Assembly: GCA_030618945.1 (NCBI GenBank)
Contig: JAUXCI010000060.1
Coordinates: 1-10,909 of the forward strand
DNA from: Flavobacteriaceae bacterium
GTDB taxonomy: Bacteria; Bacteroidota; Bacteroidia; Flavobacteriales; Flavobacteriaceae
Direction: 5' to 3'
Length of the DNA stretch: 10,909 bases
Shown here piece after piece: positions 1 through 7,386 of this stretch. Below the pieces are notes generated by a model that did not search any database, was not told where the DNA came from, and worked only from the letters and a program-made list of their open reading frames with translations. Position 1 is the first letter of the stretch, and every line of letters starts with the position of its first letter. The position numbers and the translations under genes were made by a program.

Positions 1-1065
1 AATATCATCTTATCAATTTTCCTTTTTGTTCAAATTGGTTTGGTAAGTTTTTTTTCTTACCACCCTTTACTTATTGACCGATACTATGTTAATGGCCTTT
101 ATCCTGTAATAGCCATTATTTTGAGATTTCTATTCGGATGGTTACCCTTTTCAATTGGAGACTTGCTATACGCCATACTTATCTTTTTGATTATAAGATT
201 TATATATAAATTAATTACCAATAAAAACAAAAGTAGGATCAAACTTTTTTTTCAATTCTTTGCCGGTATCTCTGTCTTTTATTTTTGTTTCTATTTATTC
301 TGGGGCTTAAATTATTCAAGGAGCCCGATTGCCAATAACATGCAATTGGAAAGTGAGGACTTCGATATAGTCAAACTAGAAAAACTTAGTGAAAAATTAT
401 TATCCCGGACCAAACAACTTCACGGTCAATTGGCCAAACATGATACCTTACCGGTTGTTGTACCCTATTCCAAAAATAAGATTTTGGAACTTACCAAAAC
501 TGGTTATGACCAACTTGGATCAAAATTTGAACAATTCAACTATAAAACTCCTTCCTTAAAAAAATCTCTTTTCAGCCTTCCTTTAACCTATATGGGGTTT
601 TCGGGTTATTTTAATCCATTGACTGGTGAAGCTCAAGTTGATCATTTAATTCCAAAAATCAGTTTGCTTTTTACAAGCTCACACGAAGTGGCACATCAAC
701 TTGGAATTGCTTCTGAAAGTGAAGCCAATTTTGTAGGGTTTTTAGCTGCAGCTCATCATAATGATCGATATTTTCAATACGCAGCTCATCTGATGGCTTT
801 GCGTTACGCCCTATTAGATATACGTCGTTATGACAAAGATTTATTTAAAGGGTATGTTGATGATATCCCAAAAGGCATTCTTAAAAACATAAGGGAACAA
901 GATGAGTTCTGGAAAGATTATCAAAACCCTTTTGAACCGTTATTCAAGCTGTTTTACGACAATTATTTAAAATATAACCAACATGAAGACGGCTTAGAAA
1001 GCTATAACCAGATTATGGATTTACTCATTTCATACGACGATAAGTATACACTTAATTTTAATTGA
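1..1065 (+). CDS. DUF3810 domain membrane protein with HExxH motif, 5' partial
   Basis: The reading frame is open from base 1 to the TGA at 1063-1065, giving 354 residues here. A TTG at 40 could act as a start, but the codons before it continue a hydrophobic helix in frame, so the true start is probably a few codons left of the window. Counting from base 1, hydrophobic segments lie at about residues 2-19, 35-75 and 82-105, so the N-terminal third is membrane-embedded and the rest is a soluble domain. That domain carries SSHEVAHQ (H228, E229, H232) followed by SESEANF, where E239 or E241 could be a third zinc ligand. This is the pattern of gluzincin metallopeptidases and is conserved in DUF3810 as I know the family. 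Length and layout fit DUF3810 of Bacteroidota. No substrate is known, and peptidase activity is inferred from the motif alone. The next gene follows after 30 bases. Confidence 0.85.
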   Translation, partial: NIILSIFLFVQIGLVSFFSYHPLLIDRYYVNGLYPVIAIILRFLFGWLPFSIGDLLYAILIFLIIRFIYKLITNKNKSRIKLFFQFFAGISVFYFCFYLFWGLNYSRSPIANNMQLESEDFDIVKLEKLSEKLLSRTKQLHGQLAKHDTLPVVVPYSKNKILELTKTGYDQLGSKFEQFNYKTPSLKKSLFSLPLTYMGFSGYFNPLTGEAQVDHLIPKISLLFTSSHEVAHQLGIASESEANFVGFLAAAHHNDRYFQYAAHLMALRYALLDIRRYDKDLFKGYVDDIPKGILKNIREQDEFWKDYQNPFEPLFKLFYDNYLKYNQHEDGLESYNQIMDLLISYDDKYTLNFN

Positions 1066-1073
1066 TACATTTG
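1066..1073 (+). promoter_or_regulatory. candidate -7 element (TACATTTG)
   Basis: This is an exact match to the Bacteroidota -7 consensus TAnnTTTG. It starts right after the DUF3810 stop codon and ends 22 bases before the methyltransferase ATG. No clear -33 TTG is seen at the expected spacing, so the call rests on the -7 match and its position. Confidence 0.4.
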
Positions 1074-1095
1074 AAACTCCTTAGTAATAAATTGA

Positions 1096-1911
1096 ATGAT
1101 CAAAGAAATCACAAGTACGAATAACGATTTAATAAAAGGAATTGTCCAATTACAGTCTAAATCAAGAGTTCGTAAGAAAAAAGGATTGTTTGTTATTGAA
1201 GGGCTCAGAGAAATATCTTTGGCCCTGACCTCAGGGTATGCCTTGAAGTCCTTACTTTTTTGTGAAGCAATCATAGATAGTTCTGAGCTTGAAAATTTAA
1301 TTAGCACTTTTGACCTGAAAGAACTTGAATTGATTCGGGTTCCCATTAAGGTTTATGAACGGATAGCCCATAGAGAAACTACTGAAGGTGTAATTGCAAT
1401 AGCCATATATAAAAAGCTGAGTATAAGTGATCTTAAGATAAATAAAAAATCTTTGATACTCGTAGCTGAAGCTTCTGAAAAACCCGGTAATCTAGGCGCA
1501 CTATTTCGCACAGCCGACGCGGCAAATCTCGATGCCGTAATCATCGCAAATCCAATTACTGATCTGTTCAACCCTAATATTATAAGGTCAAGCGTGGGTT
1601 GTGTCTTTACAAATCAAATTGCCACCGGTTCTACTGAAGAGATTCTGACCTTTCTCAAAAAAAATAAAATAATGATCTATGCGGCCGCTTTGCATCCCAG
1701 TAGCAAGGAGTATCATTTGATGGATTTTAAAAAACCCTCGGCTATTATAGTTGGAACGGAAGCCACAGGTTTAAGTGCAGACTGGACAAATCAATCCACT
1801 GAAAACATCATTATTCCCATGGAGGGTAAAATAGATTCATTAAACGTATCAGTCTCCGCTGCAATTATTATTTTTGAGGCCAAAAGGCAGCGGAAATTAA
1901 ATAATCAATAA
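1096..1911 (+). CDS. SpoU/TrmH-family RNA 2'-O-methyltransferase
   Basis: This 271-residue protein is predicted to methylate a ribose 2'-OH in rRNA or tRNA using S-adenosylmethionine. Residues 1-105 form an RNA-binding substrate domain of the SpoU_sub_bind type, with a basic stretch KSRVRKKKGLFVIEG near residues 22-36. Residues 119-265 form the knotted SPOUT catalytic domain. Its three signature motifs are present: EKPGNLGALFRTADA (128-142, with N132 and R138), IIVGTEATGLS (217-227) and the knot motif from MEGKIDSLNVSVSAAI (242-257). Length is normal for the 23S rRNA methyltransferase group, and nothing is truncated. The ATG at 1096 is chosen because the N-terminus ITSTNNDLIKGIVQLQ is typical for the family. 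Which nucleotide it modifies cannot be told from sequence. The M48 gene follows after 28 bases, so the two are probably co-transcribed. Confidence 0.92.
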   Translation: MIKEITSTNNDLIKGIVQLQSKSRVRKKKGLFVIEGLREISLALTSGYALKSLLFCEAIIDSSELENLISTFDLKELELIRVPIKVYERIAHRETTEGVIAIAIYKKLSISDLKINKKSLILVAEASEKPGNLGALFRTADAANLDAVIIANPITDLFNPNIIRSSVGCVFTNQIATGSTEEILTFLKKNKIMIYAAALHPSSKEYHLMDFKKPSAIIVGTEATGLSADWTNQSTENIIIPMEGKIDSLNVSVSAAIIIFEAKRQRKLNNQ

Positions 1912-1939
1912 AAAGGTCTTTTTAATCAATCAGAAATCT

Positions 1940-3175
1940 ATGACTCCACAAATACTATTCTTTATAATCATCGGTATAATTATTATCGATTTTATCATTG
2001 ATAAATATATTAACTACCTCAATGCCAAGCATTTTAACGATAAAATTCCAATTGAATTAAAGGATGTTTACAACGAAGAAGAATATTATAAATCACAGTC
2101 TTATAAAAAGGAAAATTATCAATTCTCTCTCATCACCAGTGGCTTTTCGATTATAGTCACCCTTGCGTTTTTTATTTTCAAGGGCTTTGCCTGGGTTGAT
2201 GAACTTGCCAGAAGTTATAGCAGTAATGAGATAAGCATTACCCTGATTTTTTTTGGAATCATCATGATAGGAAGCGACATTGTCAATACACCTTTTGCGT
2301 ATTACAAAACTTTTGTCATCGAAGAAAAATATGGTTTCAATAAAAGTAGCAAGAGACTTTTTATTATTGATAAGTTAAAAGGCTGGCTGTTAAGCGCAAT
2401 TATTGGCGGGGGTGTATTGGCAATAATACTGTGGTTTTACCAAAAAACAGGAGATTTATTCTGGGTATATACATGGGCCTTTATTGGTGTTTTCACCATT
2501 TTTATAACCATGTTTTATTCATCTTTGATCGTGCCCATTTTTAACAAACAGAAACCTTTGGAGGAAGGTGAGTTAAAAGACGCTATACAAGCCTTTTCTA
2601 AAAATGTCGGCTTTAAACTCGACAATATTTTTGTCATTGATGGTTCTAAAAGATCCACTAAGGCCAATGCCTATTTTTCAGGTTTTGGTGCCAAGAAAAG
2701 AATTGTTCTTTACGATACACTTATTGACGATCTTAGCAAGGATGAGATTGTAGCCGTATTAGCTCACGAAATTGGACATTATAAAAAAAAACACGTGTTT
2801 ACCAATATGCTGATATCATTAGCCCTTACAGGTTTTACCTTGTACCTGTTTTCTCTTTTTATCAATAACGCCATTCTTTCTGAAGCCCTATCCGTAAAGA
2901 TTCCTAGCTTTCATATTGGTCTGATTACTTTCGGAATACTTTACAGTCCCATTTCTGAAATCACGGGTATATTGATGAATTTTATATCCAGAAAATTTGA
3001 ATACCAGGCAGATGACTATGCAAAAACCAATTTCGACGGGAATGCACTCGTATCATCTCTTAAAAAGCTTTCAAAAAACAGTCTCAGCAATTTAACGCCA
3101 CATAAAGCCAATGTTTTTGTTCACTATTCTCACCCTACCTTACTTCAGAGGGTGTTGAACTTAAATTCTCAATAA
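1940..3175 (+). CDS. M48-family membrane metalloprotease, STE24/CAAX prenyl protease 1-like
   Basis: This 411-residue integral membrane zinc protease resembles eukaryotic Ste24 rather than the shorter HtpX. An N-terminal CAAX-protease region (about residues 1-200) has hydrophobic segments near 5-20, 64-82, 98-113, 148-166 and 173-200 and the loop FVIEEKYGFNKSS typical of the family. The catalytic M48 domain (about 205-408) holds HEIGH (H276, E277, H280) and the downstream third ligand in FEYQADDYA (E354, with D358). Two more hydrophobic segments lie between these motifs. All catalytic residues are intact. Bacteria lack prenylated CAAX substrates of the yeast kind, so the likely role is quality control or processing of membrane proteins; this is inference. 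It lies 28 bases after the methyltransferase gene and 78 bases before rel. Confidence 0.92.
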   Translation: MTPQILFFIIIGIIIIDFIIDKYINYLNAKHFNDKIPIELKDVYNEEEYYKSQSYKKENYQFSLITSGFSIIVTLAFFIFKGFAWVDELARSYSSNEISITLIFFGIIMIGSDIVNTPFAYYKTFVIEEKYGFNKSSKRLFIIDKLKGWLLSAIIGGGVLAIILWFYQKTGDLFWVYTWAFIGVFTIFITMFYSSLIVPIFNKQKPLEEGELKDAIQAFSKNVGFKLDNIFVIDGSKRSTKANAYFSGFGAKKRIVLYDTLIDDLSKDEIVAVLAHEIGHYKKKHVFTNMLISLALTGFTLYLFSLFINNAILSEALSVKIPSFHIGLITFGILYSPISEITGILMNFISRKFEYQADDYAKTNFDGNALVSSLKKLSKNSLSNLTPHKANVFVHYSHPTLLQRVLNLNSQ

Positions 3176-3253
3176 TCATTCATACGAGAATGTCCTTTTT
3201 TTTGATTCTCAAAAAAGCTTGTTAATTAATATGCTTTATATTACTTTTAGTCT

Positions 3254-5470
3254 ATGGCATACACCGTAACAATAGAAGAAGAAAAGAAGGAAATAGCAAG
3301 TCGCTACAAGGATATGCTAAAAGATACCTATCAAACTTTGTCGAGTGAGGACAAAGTTTTGATTCGAAAAGCCTTTGAAATGGCATTGGATGCCCATAAA
3401 GATCAGAGAAGAAAAACAGGAGAGCCTTTTATTTATCATCCAATATCCGTTGCTAAAATTGTGGCCAATGAAATTGGTTTGGGCGCTCCGTCCATTGCAG
3501 CAGCTCTACTGCATGATACCGTTGAAGACACTGATTATACTTTCGCTGATATTGAAGATGCCTTTGGTGAGACCATTGGTAAAATTGTGAACGGCTTAAC
3601 CAAGATTTCCAGATTGCAAAAAGATCAAGACGTTTCTATTCAGGCCGAAAATTTCAGGAAAATGCTACTGACCCTGAATGATGACGTACGGGTGATCCTG
3701 ATCAAGATTGCTGATCGGTTTCACAATATGCAAACACTTGAGTATATGAAACCGGAAAAGCAGGTAAAGATCGCTTCTGAAACCTTGTTTATTTACGCAC
3801 CTCTTGCTCATCGTCTCGGGCTTTATAATATAAAGACACAATTGGAAGACCTGGCGCTCAAATTTACCGAAAGCGAAGTTTTCAAGGATATTGAAAGCAA
3901 ATTATCAGTCAGTAAAGAAGAACAACAGGAATATATCGACAGTTTTACAAAAGTGATCAAAGATTCATTAGACCGTGAAGGCTTTGCGTATAGTATTAAA
4001 GGAAGAACAAAGTCCATTTATTCCATTCGCAGAAAAATGATCAATCAGGGAGTTTCATTCGACGAAGTCTATGATAAATTTGCTATACGGATAATATACC
4101 GTTCGAGCGTAAAAGATGAAAAGTTTGACGCTTGGAAAATTTATTCTATTGTAACTGACCACTTTAGCCCTAACCCTAACAGATTGAGAGACTGGATCAC
4201 CCATCCTAAAACGACAGGGTATGAATCTTTACATACCACTGTTATGGGTCCGAACGGTAAATGGGTAGAAATTCAAATAAGGTCAGAACGCATGGATGAA
4301 ATTGCTGAAAAAGGATATGCTGCGCATTTTAGATATAAGCATGGGTCACAAAAAGAAAGCGGGATGGAAGAATGGTTGAACAAATTAAGAGAATCACTCG
4401 AAAACCCAGGTGTTAATGCCGTAGACTTTGTTGAACACTTCAAACTTAATTTATACGCTAAAGAAATTTATGTTTTTACCCCTAATGGGGATATAAAATC
4501 ACTGCCTAAAGGGGCTATCGCAATAGATTTTGCCTTTGCTATTCATACTGAGGTAGGAATGCATTGCAGGGCTGCAAAAGTTAACGGCAGGTTGGTGCAA
4601 TTGAGTAAAGAACTGCACAGCGGCGACCAGATAGAAATCATTACCGCCAAAAATCAAAAGCCAAAACTGGCCTGGCTGGACATTGTTAAAACCGCCCGAG
4701 CTAAATCCAAAATTAAAAGTATTCTCAAAGAAGATGACAAGTTAATTGCCAAGGAAGGAAAGGAAGTTTTAGATAGAAAGCTTCGCCATTTAAAAATTAA
4801 ATTAAATGAGAAAACTACCAATGAAATGGTTAATTTTTTCAAATTAAAAACAAGCTTTGATCTTTTCTATCAAATTGGCAACGGAAGTATAGACAATACG
4901 CAGCTTAAAAAATATGCCAACCAGCGCTCGAATGCGCTAATGCATTTTTTTAAAAGCAAAATGAATCGGAATACGGCTCTAAAAGAGGATTTTCACAGAG
5001 AAGAGGTTAGCACCCATTATGACATGCTTGTTTTTGGAAAGGAGGAAGAAAAACTAAAGTACAGCCTATCCAAATGCTGTAATCCAATTCCAGGAGATCC
5101 TGTATTTGGTTTTATAACGATCAAAGACGGAATCAAGGTACATAAACACAATTGCCCCAATGCGGTTAGTATGCAGTCGCAGTATGCCTATAGAGTGATC
5201 TCTGCCAAATGGATAGATTCAACGCAACAAGGGTTTAAAGTAAGTGTGGAAATAACGGGAGTTGACACCTTAGGTCTGGTAAACGAAGTTACCCGGGTTA
5301 TTTCCGGCACTTTAAGCGTTAACATACAGAGTTTAAATATTTCAGGAGAAGAAGGTTTTTTTCATGGAATGATTACAGTTCACGTCAAACATAACCAGCA
5401 ATTGACCAATTTAATGAAAAAACTTCTCAAGATTGAAGGAATTGAAAATGTAAAAAGAATCACCAACTAA
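3254..5470 (+). CDS. rel: bifunctional (p)ppGpp synthetase/hydrolase, RelA/SpoT family
   Basis: This 738-residue protein controls the stringent response by making (p)ppGpp from ATP and GDP or GTP and by hydrolysing it. Domains in order: an HD hydrolase (about 40-200) with H62, H87-D88, E91-D92 and D153 in the ADRFHNM block, all intact; a synthetase (about 240-365) with GRTKSIYSIRRKM, YDKFAIRII (D274), GYESLHTTV and EIQIRS (E339); a TGS domain (about 403-465); a zinc-finger-like segment with CCNPIPGD (C608, C609) and VHKHNC (H630, H632, C634); and an ACT domain (about 661-738). Both catalytic halves look functional, so this is a bifunctional Rel rather than a monofunctional RelA. Length is normal. 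No TAnnTTTG element is seen in the 78-base gap before it, so it may be read through from upstream genes. The ATG at 3254 gives the usual N-terminal length. Confidence 0.96.
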   Translation: MAYTVTIEEEKKEIASRYKDMLKDTYQTLSSEDKVLIRKAFEMALDAHKDQRRKTGEPFIYHPISVAKIVANEIGLGAPSIAAALLHDTVEDTDYTFADIEDAFGETIGKIVNGLTKISRLQKDQDVSIQAENFRKMLLTLNDDVRVILIKIADRFHNMQTLEYMKPEKQVKIASETLFIYAPLAHRLGLYNIKTQLEDLALKFTESEVFKDIESKLSVSKEEQQEYIDSFTKVIKDSLDREGFAYSIKGRTKSIYSIRRKMINQGVSFDEVYDKFAIRIIYRSSVKDEKFDAWKIYSIVTDHFSPNPNRLRDWITHPKTTGYESLHTTVMGPNGKWVEIQIRSERMDEIAEKGYAAHFRYKHGSQKESGMEEWLNKLRESLENPGVNAVDFVEHFKLNLYAKEIYVFTPNGDIKSLPKGAIAIDFAFAIHTEVGMHCRAAKVNGRLVQLSKELHSGDQIEIITAKNQKPKLAWLDIVKTARAKSKIKSILKEDDKLIAKEGKEVLDRKLRHLKIKLNEKTTNEMVNFFKLKTSFDLFYQIGNGSIDNTQLKKYANQRSNALMHFFKSKMNRNTALKEDFHREEVSTHYDMLVFGKEEEKLKYSLSKCCNPIPGDPVFGFITIKDGIKVHKHNCPNAVSMQSQYAYRVISAKWIDSTQQGFKVSVEITGVDTLGLVNEVTRVISGTLSVNIQSLNISGEEGFFHGMITVHVKHNQQLTNLMKKLLKIEGIENVKRITN

Positions 5471-5498
5471 TATGTTTCTTTTTTGCAATTAATTTATG

Positions 5499-5514
5499 TT
5501 AATCTTGGGATTAA
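5499..5514. promoter_or_regulatory. inverted repeat beside the fur promoter, possible operator
   Basis: TTAATC (5499-5504) and GATTAA (5509-5514) form a perfect 6-base inverted repeat around TTGG. It ends three bases before the candidate -7 element of the downstream regulator gene, in the region RNA polymerase would cover. Fur-family regulators often repress their own genes through AT-rich palindromes, so this is a candidate autoregulatory site. That reading is inference; the T-poor flank argues against a terminator. Confidence 0.3.
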
Positions 5515-5517
5515 ATG

Positions 5518-5525
5518 TAACTTTG
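5518..5525 (+). promoter_or_regulatory. candidate -7 element (TAACTTTG) for fur-purA
   Basis: This is an exact match to TAnnTTTG ending 27 bases before the regulator ATG, implying a leader of about 20 bases. A TTG occurs at 5505-5507, but its spacing of 10 bases is too short for a normal -33 element. Confidence 0.5.
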
Positions 5526-5552
5526 TAAAGCAAGAAAATCGATTTTATTTAC

Positions 5553-5999
5553 ATGAATAACAGTCAAAATCAGGAAACCGTTAAAATCTTCTTTACCAAG
5601 TTCTTAGAAGAAAATAACCACCGAAAAACACCCGAAAGATTCGCCATTCTTCAGGAAATTTATGACAATGATGATCATTTTGACATTGAAACGTTATACA
5701 TTGAAATGAAAAATAAGAATTACAGAGTGAGCAGGGCTACTTTGTACAACACTATTGAATTGCTATTAGAATGTGGATTGGTAAGACGTCATCAATTTGG
5801 CCAAAATCAGGCACACTATGAAAAATCTTATTTCAACAAACAACACGACCATATTATTCTGACTGATACCGGTGAGGTGATTGAATTTTGTGATCCCAGA
5901 ATTGAAAATATTAAAAAATCAATTGAGGAGGTTTTCGACATGAAAATCGATAGTCACTCCTTGTATTTTTATGGTCAAAAAAATAAAACTTCAAAATAA
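5553..5999 (+). CDS. Fur-family metal-responsive transcriptional regulator
   Basis: This 148-residue cytoplasmic repressor has the Fur layout. A winged-helix DNA-binding domain (about 12-90) contains [10 protein letters not shown] and the recognition region [22 protein letters not shown] dimerisation and metal-binding domain (about 91-142) contains [19 protein letters not shown] and ends with SHSLYFYG. By alignment with E. coli Fur, likely metal ligands H42, E90, H98 and H100 are kept, as are D99, E118 and H135. Two features are odd. The structural-zinc CxxC expected after the HDH block reads TDT, and the first histidine of HHDH is Q97. It could sense iron, peroxide (PerR-like) or zinc, and sequence does not decide. 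It has its own candidate promoter and lies 19 bases before purA, so the two genes are probably one transcript. Confidence 0.9.
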   Translation: MNNSQNQETVKIFFTKFLEENNHRKTPERFAILQEIYDNDDHFDIETLYIEMKNKNYRVSRATLYNTIELLLECGLVRRHQFGQNQAHYEKSYFNKQHDHIILTDTGEVIEFCDPRIENIKKSIEEVFDMKIDSHSLYFYGQKNKTSK

Positions 6000-6018
6000 C
6001 TTATTAAACATTATTTAA

Positions 6019-7287
6019 ATGATTGATTTACTACTAGGTCTGCAATGGGGTGATGAAGGAAAAGGAAAAATTGTTGATGTACTAACCAAAAACTATGACA
6101 TTATTGCCAGATTTCAGGGAGGCCCAAATGCCGGGCATACCTTGATTTTTGATGGGAATAAACACGTGCTTCACACAATTCCTTCAGGAATTTTTCATGA
6201 TAGAGCCATAAATCTTGTCGGAAATGGTGTGGTAATTGATCCTGTCATATTTAGAAAAGAAATCGAGAATTTAAGCGGATATAATATTGATTTTAAATCG
6301 AAATTGCTCGTTTCGAGAAAAGCGCATCTCATTCTACCTACCCACCGTTTGCTTGACGCGGCTTCAGAAACCCTTAAAGGAAAATTGAAAATTGGATCTA
6401 CTCTTAAAGGTATAGGCCCAACCTATATGGACAAAACAGGTAGAAATGGTATTCGCGTAGGCGATCTTGAAATGGACAACTGGAAAGTTAAATACAGAAG
6501 TCTGGCCAAAAAACATTTAAGCATGATCAAGTTTTACGAGGTTGATCTTGATTTCGATTTGGAACAACTCGAAGTTGAGTTTTTCTCGGCAATTGATAAA
6601 CTTAAAGAACTTACTTTTATTGATAGTGAAGAATATATTAATCAAGCGCTAATCAACGGGAAAACTATTTTAGCCGAGGGAGCTCAAGGGTCTTTACTAG
6701 ATATTGATTTTGGCACTTACCCTTTCGTAACTTCTTCCAACACAACTGCAGCAGGTGCTTGTACAGGTCTTGGTGTAGCACCTAACAAAATTGGTGACGT
6801 TTTCGGAATTTTTAAGGCTTATACTACCCGAGTAGGCTCTGGCCCATTTCCAACTGAATTGTTTGACGAAGACGGGAAAACCATGTCAAAAGTGGGATTT
6901 GAATTTGGAGCAACAACAGGAAGGCCACGTCGTTGTGGGTGGCTTGACCTTATTGCACTAAAATATGCAGTAGAAATCAATGGAGTGACGCAATTAATGA
7001 TGATGAAAGGAGACGTTTTATCTGGTTTTGAAACCTTAAAAGCCTGCACCTCTTACAACTATAAAGGTAAAGAGATATTGCACCTTCCATATAATATTGA
7101 AAAGGAAAACGTAACAGTAAATTACACAACGTTTGAAGGTTGGAAAGATGATCTTACAATGATGACTGAAGCAGGTCAACTTCCTAAAAACCTGAATGAT
7201 TATGTTCAGTTTATTGAAGACTTCGTTGGCGTAAAGGTAACAATTGTATCTGTTGGCCCTGACAGGAAACAAACTATAATGGTCTAA
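6019..7287 (+). CDS. purA: adenylosuccinate synthase
   Basis: PurA joins IMP and aspartate with GTP hydrolysis to give adenylosuccinate, the first committed step from IMP to AMP, in the cytoplasm. The protein has 422 residues, normal for bacterial PurA. The N-terminus has the GTP-binding signature QWGDEGKGK (residues 9-17, with catalytic D12), then GGPNAGHT (34-41, with catalytic H40). Further blocks are GIGPTYMDKTGRNGIRVGDL, the AEGAQGSLLDIDFGTYPFVTSS region, the TTRVGSGPFPTE loop and TTGRPRRCGWLD in the substrate and GTP site, with a complete C-terminus. It follows the Fur-family gene after 19 bases and ends 20 bases before a strong hairpin terminator. E. coli PurA is inhibited by ppGpp, which gives the nearby rel gene a functional link, though this is known from E. 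coli and not shown here. Confidence 0.98.
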   Translation: MIDLLLGLQWGDEGKGKIVDVLTKNYDIIARFQGGPNAGHTLIFDGNKHVLHTIPSGIFHDRAINLVGNGVVIDPVIFRKEIENLSGYNIDFKSKLLVSRKAHLILPTHRLLDAASETLKGKLKIGSTLKGIGPTYMDKTGRNGIRVGDLEMDNWKVKYRSLAKKHLSMIKFYEVDLDFDLEQLEVEFFSAIDKLKELTFIDSEEYINQALINGKTILAEGAQGSLLDIDFGTYPFVTSSNTTAAGACTGLGVAPNKIGDVFGIFKAYTTRVGSGPFPTELFDEDGKTMSKVGFEFGATTGRPRRCGWLDLIALKYAVEINGVTQLMMMKGDVLSGFETLKACTSYNYKGKEILHLPYNIEKENVTVNYTTFEGWKDDLTMMTEAGQLPKNLNDYVQFIEDFVGVKVTIVSVGPDRKQTIMV

Positions 7288-7307
7288 ATTTACCATGACT
7301 CTATATT

Positions 7308-7343
7308 AAAGGTAAAAATCAAATCAAGGTTTTTACCTTTTTT
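7308..7343 (+). terminator. Rho-independent terminator after purA
   Basis: AAAGGTAAAAA (7308-7318) pairs perfectly over 11 bases with TTTTTACCTTT (7330-7340) around an 11-base loop, and more T follows to 7343. It stands 20 bases after the purA stop and 10 bases before the next candidate promoter, so it should separate fur-purA from the ostA unit. Confidence 0.75.
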
Positions 7344-7352
7344 CATTTAGCT

Positions 7353-7360
7353 TATATTTG
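7353..7360 (+). promoter_or_regulatory. candidate -7 element (TATATTTG) for the ostA unit
   Basis: This is an exact TAnnTTTG match, just after the purA terminator and ending 26 bases before the TTG start of the OstA-like gene. A -33 TTG is not evident; that region overlaps the terminator arm. Confidence 0.5.
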
Positions 7361-7386
7361 TAATTCTTAATTTAAATTCTGGTCTG

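Noticed and set aside
40..42. TTG at 40 as the DUF3810 start
   Set aside because: The frame stays open to base 1 and the upstream residues form a hydrophobic helix in line with the family's N-terminus, so the gene more likely begins left of the window.
1002..1346. Minus-strand open frames overlapping the methyltransferase and other genes
   Set aside because: They lie inside well-supported + strand genes, match no family I know, and are composition-driven shadows.
3186..3210. GAGAAT/ATTCTC inverted repeat after the M48 gene, as a terminator
   Set aside because: The stem is only 6 bases, the T run is in the loop, and A rather than T follows on the + strand.
3242..3249. TACTTTTA as a -7 element for rel
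   Set aside because: It is only five bases from the rel ATG, too close for a transcript start that includes a leader, and it lacks the final G.
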